From positions 23,604,833 through 23,668,832 of the forward strand of contig NC_090254.1 of assembly GCF_037325665.1 (NCBI RefSeq): a stretch of 64,000 nucleotides of DNA. The letters are read 5' to 3'. The number at the start of each line of letters is the position of its first letter. Positions within the stretch are counted from its first letter, which is position 1. This DNA comes from Littorina saxatilis. Its lineage: Eukaryota > Mollusca > Gastropoda > Littorinimorpha > Littorinidae. The notes under the pieces are model-generated. The model was not told the DNA's origin, made no database searches, and saw only the letters and a list, made by a program, of their open reading frames with translations. Both the position numbers and the translations under genes were made by a program. Below are positions 57,124 to 64,000 of the stretch, in pieces.

Positions 57124-59578
57124 ATGGCGATCTACAGCGTTTACATTATCAACAAAGCAGGAGGTTTGATTTATCAGCATGACCACAATGCGTCACGACC
57201 TGAAGTCGAGAAAACTTTCAGCTATCCGCTAGAGCTCGTGCTAAAGATCTTTGACGACAAAATCGTCGTTGCCTTCGGTGAAAGGGATGGAATAAAAGGT
57301 AATCTTGCTCCACCCACTTCGTCCTCGGTGTAAAAAAAGGATTAGGAGGAGATTTTAATTTCTGTATAGAAAGCCTGACTCTTTCCCTGGACACACATTT
57401 CTTAATTTTAATTAGCACAGTAGTCGCTGAACTCAAACTTTTCACACAAATGAGCATGTGCCGTCATTCTGATTCAGCTCAGCACAGTTCTTCAAAAAGT
57501 TTGAGTGTACAAGTATACATCTTTGAGAGACAGATACTGAGAGTGTGAGTGAGATAGATGATTCTTGTACAGAAGGGTTGAATTGTACTTGTAGAAAATA
57601 GAATCACTTTACACAAGTATAATATATATACATACCTAAATAGCTACCAACACATGTCCTACTACTAAATCACATGTGAATATGATATGATTCATATGCT
57701 TTTTGTTTAAATGTTGACCTGTTTATTTAATTGTTTAAACTTATTTCCCCCAGTTGGCCACTCAGTATTGGCAGTGAATGGTGTTGCATCTGAAGGAAGA
57801 TTCTTGAAAGATGGTCGGGATATATTGGAGACACTCGCCATGGAAGAAAACTACCCAATCAGCATCAAGTTTGGCCGACCAAAACTGACGACAAATGAGA
57901 AGATTATGCTTGCCAGCATGTTTCATTCGTAAGTTGTTGCTATTAATCGGCAGTTGTTGCTGGCAGTGGTTTGTTGTGATGAACATTTGATTCTTTATAT
58001 TATATTTCGTTTTGTTTCTTAGTTGTTAATTTTTTTCTGTAGTGAGGAAATTGTCCTTAAATTTTGTTCCTTTAGGCCTAAAAAAAAAATAGGTGTGGTT
58101 ACGGTAACCCGACCTACCCTATTTTTTGGAGCCGACCCTATAACTTTTTATTACATTTGTCAAACAAAAATTTAAAAAAACCCCAAGTAAACGAGTGCAG
58201 AAAACGCAATGAAAGCGAAAGCGCCCGAGTCGCACACTTATTTCCCTGTCAAGTAGGTTTAATTTGTACACATTAGAAAAAAAAGTTACCAAAAAAAAGT
58301 GATTGCCTACCTTCCTACCCTATTTTTTTTGGCTATGTTACCGTAACCACACCTATTATTTTTTTTGGCCTTATCGTGTTTATGTCTAGTCAGTAACTGA
58401 GTAACTTCAGTAAGTAAATCAGGCATTGTAAGAAAAAAACTTGCACACAACTTCCTGGCTGCAAGTTTGTTTATCAAGTTGTTGACTGACCAGTACTAGT
58501 GGTAAAACAGAGAATTACTATGTTGCAAGGGTGACGCAAGCAACAAACTAATGATAAATGTATGAATTTAATCTAGCTATCATAATAATCTTTGTCACAA
58601 GTGCACAGAGACTAGGTATATTAGATTTAGAAGAAAGGGAGTGGGATGGAAAGGAAGTTGTCGCAGTGTCACATTATTTTGCCCCAGAATAGTTAGCAGC
58701 AAGCTATGAAAGCCTTGTAGAATCCATTACATCTGTATGACTAACCGTTACGTCACTTCAAAGTTTGCTCCAGCCTCAGTTTTAATTTTAATTGACATTC
58801 ATGAATAGATCAACAGTTGCGATACATTTTTTCCAGATTGTTTGCTATTGGCTGCCAGTTATCCCCAGAACCCAGGTCTTCAGGAATCGAGATGCTAGAA
58901 ACCGACACCTTCAAGCTGCACTGTGATCAGACCATGACAGGTAAATTTGTTTTTCATCTTTTTTCTTTTTTTAAAATCTGGTTTAGCCTTCACTGTGTTT
59001 CATGGTTCGTGGACGACCCAGAGCCTCACAAAATCGTCTTTATCTCTGAAACTATTTGGAGTTTTTGATTGAGACTTCATGGAATCTCCAATCTTGATAC
59101 GACCATCCCATTGCCCAACTTTTAAAAGATGGTCTTTGTAAACAAACAAATAAACGATGACGTAATTTGAACTACACAGACTGGATGATGTGGGTCGTGG
59201 ACTAAAAAAGATGTGTGTGTCTGGGTGGAGTGTGAAGAGAAAATTGGGAAATGATGGTTGCGAATGAGTGTGTTTGTGTGTGAGTGTTTGTGTATGCACG
59301 CATAAGTGTAATTTGGTCTCAAAGAAAAGTTACATTCTGCAAAATATAGCAGTACATTTTGTACCATTAAGAAACGAATAAGGTTGCTGAGTTCATTTAG
59401 TTACAATTCTTAACATAACTAAAATGTTCTGCATAATGTTTTCCCAAACAGGCATCAAGTTTGTGGTGATCACAGACCCAAGACAGATGGCAGTGGACGG
59501 TTTACTGAAGAAACTTTATGAGGTCTATTCTGACTTTGCCTTGAAGAACCCTTTCTACTCCCTGGACATGCCTATCAG
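57124..59578 (+). CDS. TRAPPC4: Trafficking protein particle complex subunit 4 (3' end outside window)
   Basis: Core TRAPP subunit (synbindin/Trs23 family, longin-like fold) acting in Rab1 activation and ER-Golgi vesicle tethering. Four coding exons: 57124-57298, 57754-57928, 58837-58940 and 59452-59578, with GT-AG borders and consistent phases. Conserved segments: [91 protein letters not shown], and [11 protein letters not shown] with [18 protein letters not shown]. About 194 residues are present; the family usually has about 219, so one short exon is missing. It would begin with the phase completing Arg and encode a CELFDQ-like start. I did not find it before 64000. The last intron therefore exceeds 4.4 kb and has been filled by repeats. 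Confidence 0.96.
58075..58370. mobile_element. Harbinger-like MITE in TRAPPC4 intron 2
   Basis: TIR GGCC, an A-rich run, then ATAGGTGTGGTTACGGTAAC; complement GTTACCGTAACCACACCTAT, a T-rich run, GGCC. Flanked by TTA on both sides, the 3-bp target typical of PIF/Harbinger. The inner ends also repeat CCTACCCTATTTTTT. Non-coding. Confidence 0.8.
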
Positions 59579-59617
59579 GTAAGGCTATGTTTTGTGGGGA
59601 TAGGGCAGTTAAGGGTA

Positions 59618-60195
59618 CAATGGACCCCCCTCCCCCCCCTTTCAAGACCTCCAAAAGTCTGAAGAATTCAGGTTTTAAAAAGATAGGAATCTCTTCTTCT
59701 TCTTCTGCGTTCGTGGGCTGAAACTCCCACGTGCACTCGTGGTTTGCACGAGTGGAATTTTACATGTATGACCGTTTTTACCCCGCCATTTAGGCAGCCA
59801 TAAGCCGCTTTCGGTGGAAGCATGCTGGGTATTTTCATGTTTCTATAACCCACCGAACTCTGACATGGATTACAGGATCTTTTTCGTGCGCACTTGGTCT
59901 TGTGCTTGCGTGTAAACGGGGGTGTTTGGACACCGAGGAGAGTCTGCACACAAAGTTGACTCTGAGAAATAAATCTCTCGCCGAACGTGGGGACGAACTC
60001 ACGCTGACAGCGGCCAACTTGATACAAATCCAGCTCGCAACTGACTGAGCTACATCCCCGCCCCAGGTAGGAATCTTAAAGGGGAGGTGATTTTACAGAA
60101 GTTATGAACAAAAAATCTGAAAAAAGCAAGGCCTTGAAAGGGAGGTCTTGGATTGCAAGTCATAATGGTGGGAGGAGGGGGGGGGGGTTCCAGTG
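59618..60195. mobile_element. Mariner-like MITE with nested SINE
   Basis: Ends TA-CAATGGACCCCCC and GGGGGGGTTCCAGTG-TA. The halves on either side of the SINE rejoin as 'ggttttaaaaagg' and 'gggaggtgattttacag'. Related to 40481-40664. Confidence 0.75.
59693..60067 (-). mobile_element. tRNA-derived SINE (V-type) in the MITE
   Basis: Minus orientation: tRNA-like head GGGGATGTAGCTCAGTCAGT with box-B-like GTGAGTTCGTCCCC, a body shared with 4632-5021, and a (GAA)n tail. Duplications TAGGAATCT at 59684-59692 and 60068-60076. Confidence 0.92.
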
Positions 60196-60275
60196 TAATA
60201 AAGATGAGTGATCTAAGTGGTTATGTCAGTCTAAGGCTTCAAAAGAACTCAACAATTTAGATATTTAGGTCTTTA

Positions 60276-60490
60276 TTAAAGGCACAGTAAGCCTCCCGTA
60301 AACCATCACAGAGCTCCCCGAGCGTCTACATACAGTACAAGCATACTTCCATTTGAACGCTCACCGAACGGGAACATCCTGGCTGCTTTCTGTCGAGCGT
60401 GAGAAATTTTCAAAGAATTTATTTTCGTGGACTTGCTCCTCTACAACAATGGCGCCTCGTTTTGGTGCTGGACGGCTGTTATGAATATGG
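60276..60490 (+). mobile_element. TTAA foldback element, subtype M1b, left end
   Basis: TTAAAGGCACAGTAAGCCTC followed by the M1b body seen at 27494. No matching right end was found up to 64000, so this is either truncated or the left end of a longer element leaving the window. Confidence 0.75.
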
Positions 60491-61449
60491 TCAAGAGTAC
60501 AACAGAGCGTCGAGTGCCTGTATCACGAGTTGGTCACAAAACTAGCCTTGTAAAGGCAACCATTCTACATGCACCTCAATCAAACCTGTTCTAATCTGTT
60601 CAAAATAAGTTGATTTCAATATGCATGTCTTCTTGTGTTCAAATCTGTGTCTGTTGAGTTATATATCTGTGGATTAGTTCGAAAAAGTCGGTTGTCGGCG
60701 AAACGCGAAACGTGACACAATTCACACACTACACTTTGAAGCTGCATGTTCGCTTTACCAGAGACAATTTGAAACTGAATCAATCATATCATGTTATGAA
60801 AGACAAAACAGTTCAATGCAGGTTTACTGTCAGGACGAACGAATGACCGGCGATGTGTATAATTGCGTTCAAAGGACGGCTGCTTGCGCGTAACCGTCGC
60901 GTTAGTTTTTCGTACCGAGTTCGTCTTCATTTTAACAACGAGTTGGAAGTCTCGCGTAGGTGGGAAACAGCATGATTTTAAAGCTTCTGTCGCTGCCTTC
61001 ATTTCGGCATAGGACTTTAAGCGGTTTCTTGATTCCACTCTACATAGCAGTCCAAGGGAAAAATAATTGAAAACCGCGTAAATGTTATGTTACGCGCATG
61101 CAACAAAAAACGATCCCTCACTAGGACGTGAACGAGATTTTGCGTAAGCGGCGGCCATTTTGAATATTGTTTACAAAAGAGCTGGTCACATGCTGTTTTG
61201 GTCGAAGCATTGATGGATCATTGTGGCGAAAAAGCATGAGGTAAGTTTTGCTGTTTATGGTTACGTTCATGCAGTTTTGTCAGTGAAAGACATGAAATGC
61301 AAGTAAAGTGACCAAAATACATTATCATTTTTATGAACAACGGCATGAACGTGAAAACAGTGTTAGCAGGGGTTATCTTAGTCGCATTTGGAATTGTGGA
61401 AAATGTTTGTTGATTTGTTATGAGCACATGTTTGTGAGTGACCATGCTT
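60491..61449. other. Unassigned; possible first exon near 61240
   Basis: Includes GGCGGCCATTTTG (61150, YY1-like on the minus strand) and a short hairpin GCGTAA-ATGTTATG-TTACGC near 61077. A start-like ATGAG runs directly into a strong donor GTAAGT at 61241. An 84-codon minus-strand frame (60784-61038) has no domain I recognise. Either the 5' end of an unknown gene or part of a longer M1b element. Confidence 0.25.
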
Positions 61450-64000
61450 ACTTTTGGTGTTACTGTTTTTAATGTTACATGCGTGAATATGTTTGCTTTA
61501 GGAGAATGATTTTTACATGTTTTTTAGCGAGAAGACCAATTTTGGACGTAGTGTTGTGAGATCTCGAAGGATTAAAAAAAAATTGTTACGACTTACCATT
61601 TTTTTACCATCTTGACGCGTGATTGTAACTTAACACGAAAGTACATATCGTTAACGTTACGTACAAGCAAGTGCTGCATTCATTTTAGATGGGGAAATTT
61701 TAAAGGAAAACAAATATGCAATAATCTGAACATTTGCATTCTCGATGAATGTGGATGGCCCTGGTACGATCTTAAACCCAAGTTTGAATGTTCTGTTCGT
61801 ACGTAACCTAACGCAATCACAGTGACAACATGCCCGTGTAAAGTTACATGCTAACTATCACCTTGTTGATGGAAACTGAATCTGCAAGTACCTGTCTGAT
61901 TTTTCAAGATGATGCGTTTTGAATGGCGATCTTTAACTTCAGTTTGTGTTTTCGCCTGCACAAGGGATGTTTTAGTGATATATGTGTTTGTATGTAACTT
62001 TACTCCATAAAGAGTGGTGTTAAGTTACACTCATGTATTTTTCATCACACAAGTTTGGTATAGCAAAATCTATTGAATAGGAGCTTTTTAATACAAATGA
62101 ATTGTTTGCTTCATGGTAACATTTGAATTATAATTGTGCATTATGTTACATGCAGTAAAAACGTGCATGCAAGTAACTTAACACGACAAATGCATGTTAT
62201 GTACCTGCAGTCATACTGACATTTTCAAATGGCATTGCTAAGATGAACTCAGGATTTCATTGACTGGTTCAATCCCACTTTGAAAGGTGACTGGATGGAA
62301 ACAGTCAACAATTTTGCTTTTCAAACTGTTTAATGCTTCAAAATAGATTAAAGGTGTTTGCATGTAACATGACACCATAGGTTTTGTGTAAAGTTACTTT
62401 CAAACGTATCTTGAAGAATTTCACATTTTTGTGCACACTAATTGCACACTATAATGTTCAAAGAGTGGATCATTTAGTACAAGCATTTTTTTTAAACATG
62501 TGTTTGAATGTCACATAACACAAACATAATCATAGACTAAGGGATTATTCGGTGTTAAGTTACATGTATGAGTAAAAATTGCCGTCAACATAGTTTATTA
62601 TCTTTTCTTTCTTTTCTGTGGATGCTTTTTTTTTAAGGCTGCTTAACAACCAAGATATGGTTTAATGCAGGTCAACAAACAAACAAAAACCCACTTAATC
62701 TATTGCTTGAATGTAACTTTACTCGGTAAAAACAAAAATTCACAAAGAAGATGAGTGTTTTCAGACTAAGAGTGAATAATTATGTATTAGGATGAGTTTT
62801 AACAGTATGTGTTTGAATCACAATGTAACATAACACACACGTGATCAACAGCATTAGGAATGCTATTTCAGGACACAAAAAAGTTTGTTTCAATCATCGG
62901 TCCAGCATTTAATTTTTTTTTAATTTTCTTCCTTCCCTGGACACTATCAACTGAGACAACATCCAGTGAAGTTTGCAGAACAGAGTGGTGTGGACTCAGC
63001 TGACAATACTGTGACCTGCATTTCCAGGGGTAAGAGTACAAGGACTTCAATACATTCAGGAAGAAATTGTGAGAATTGAGGCACTGGGGATTTATTTTTT
63101 TTGTTTGTTTCAGTACCGATGATACTAGTTTTTGTTTAAATGTACACGAATATATTAACATGCATGGTAATTTATGTTTAATTCAATCAAATTGATGATT
63201 TTCATGAGATTAGTTATGTGGAACTGGTACGCTTTGAATATCACCTCGGAATTTCTTGTTATTTTGTGTTGCAGATTCAAGCCCTCATTGGTGATGGTGC
63301 AGAAGTACATTTCCTGAAGAAACAGCGTGAAAGCAAACAGACTTCTATGTGTAGCCCTTTGTTCCCATGCACTAAGATTTCTGAAGCTGTACTGTTGTCA
63401 TGTATTTGTTTAGCATGAGGTCAACCAGCCTAGATGCATTCCCTCCATAATAAAAAAAAAAACAATAAAAAATAATACGAGTGGGTGGAACGCTGTTTTG
63501 TTAATATTTCAAAACTGTCATGATTTTCATGTATGCAGAGGCTCTTCTATTCCATCTGTCAGTGCCACATCTGTGGTTAGCAGCTTCATGTTTGTTTTTG
63601 AGTTCATGTTGTGCTGTTGTCTAGTTACAATCTGAAAGATAGGAAAGGCTGGTTGGTAGCAAAGTTTGGTTGGTAGGACATTTTTGGTTGTTGCCCAATG
63701 TTTTGTCTAACATTTGCTGTTTTGTTTGAGTATTTCTCTTTTGATTACTAAGGTGTAGCTGAAGTAATAACAAAAGTTGAATGGATATGTTTGCCTTTCC
63801 CTTATTCGGGATATTTTGTTTGTTGCCTAAAACTGGCTCTGAATCCACTTAAATTCAATTATTTCACTGTCTTAAGCACTCAATAGGTCATTCAATATTA
63901 AGAGAATGTTTTCTTCAATTACTAGTACGATTTAAGTGATTAAGAGGCTGTATAACAATTATTTCACCTTCAAATAGCACTAGTTGGTGTAAAGTTACTT
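61450..64000. repeat. Cluster of dispersed ATGTAACTTAACAC-type motifs
   Basis: At least fourteen degenerate copies on both strands, for example at 61624, 61801, 61837, 61993, 62016, 62171, 62361, 62386, 62509, 62551, 62710, 62823 and 63987. The forward form is often preceded by GTTTG(N)ATGTAAC and followed 10-30 bp later by the inverted form GTGT(T/A)AAGTTAC. Otherwise the sequence is AT-rich and unassigned. Confidence 0.65.
63276..63418 (+). other. Possible exon of an unknown gene or element
   Basis: An acceptor-like TTGTGTTGCAG precedes an open frame beginning IQALIGDGAEVHFLKKQRES and ending at a TGA at 63416-63418. An A-rich AATAAAAAAA tract follows at about 63450. The GDGAEVHFLKK pattern resembles a small beta-rich segment seen in many unnamed invertebrate proteins. 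Evidence is thin; it could be chance. Confidence 0.3.

Noticed and set aside
59579-64000. Last TRAPPC4 exon inside the window
   Set aside because: No segment in the required phase encodes a CELFDQ-like start; the exon is most likely beyond the right edge.

Overview
The window is eukaryotic and reads as a gastropod mollusc genome, probably a caenogastropod. This is inferred from spliced animal genes, the 'TTTATTTGGTGTTTAACGTC' SINE tails, dense (GT)n/(AG)n microsatellites and a conopeptide-style precursor gene. No species can be named from sequence alone. Three genes are supported. First, a small three-exon (+) gene at 16809-18075 encodes a 90-residue secreted precursor: signal peptide, short acidic propeptide, RAKR processing site, and a six-cysteine C-C-CC-C-C mature peptide. 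Second, PIGA, the catalytic subunit of GPI-GlcNAc transferase, is complete on the minus strand in 12 coding exons (56570 down to 38349, 455 residues, every splice phase consistent). Third, TRAPPC4, a core TRAPP tethering subunit, starts at 57124 (+). Its first four coding exons are present and the last lies past the right edge. PIGA and TRAPPC4 are head to head with 553 bp between start codons, so they probably share a bidirectional promoter.

The rest is mostly a nested record of mobile elements. 0-6 kb: hairpin-ended family X and a TTAA-flanked foldback element holding two SINEs. 9-10 kb: a 57-bp tandem array and a CGGCATA array. 13-15.4 kb: a dead LINE with SINEs inside. 18.7-22.2 kb: an X copy split by a 2.65-kb TIR element that itself carries a Z copy and an (AG)n tract. 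23-25.5 kb: a Y copy and a pogo/Tigger-like remnant. 26.0-27.0 kb: a foldback element packed with CTGCAG. 27.5-31.2 kb: two foldback elements, a SINE, a short TIR element, and a non-autonomous Helitron with a SINE inside. 31.7-37.6 kb: X, Y, two TIR elements, X, Y, W and Z in succession. 38.3-56.6 kb: PIGA, whose fifth intron holds a SINE split by a DIRS-like fossil and whose other introns carry SINEs, TIR elements and a Z copy. 57-64 kb: TRAPPC4 with a Harbinger-like MITE, a mariner-like MITE with a nested tRNA-derived SINE, and a cluster of dispersed ATGTAACTTAACAC-type motifs.

Two themes stand out. Families X, Y, Z and W share one plan: an ACAAG start with a mini-hairpin, a repeated arm near both ends, a microsatellite near the 3' end and a terminal hairpin. 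This plan is reminiscent of Helentron-associated elements. A second group has short TIRs, mostly containing CATGGG, exact 6-bp target duplications and a shared GC-rich palindromic module. All family names are from reading alone; no database search was possible.
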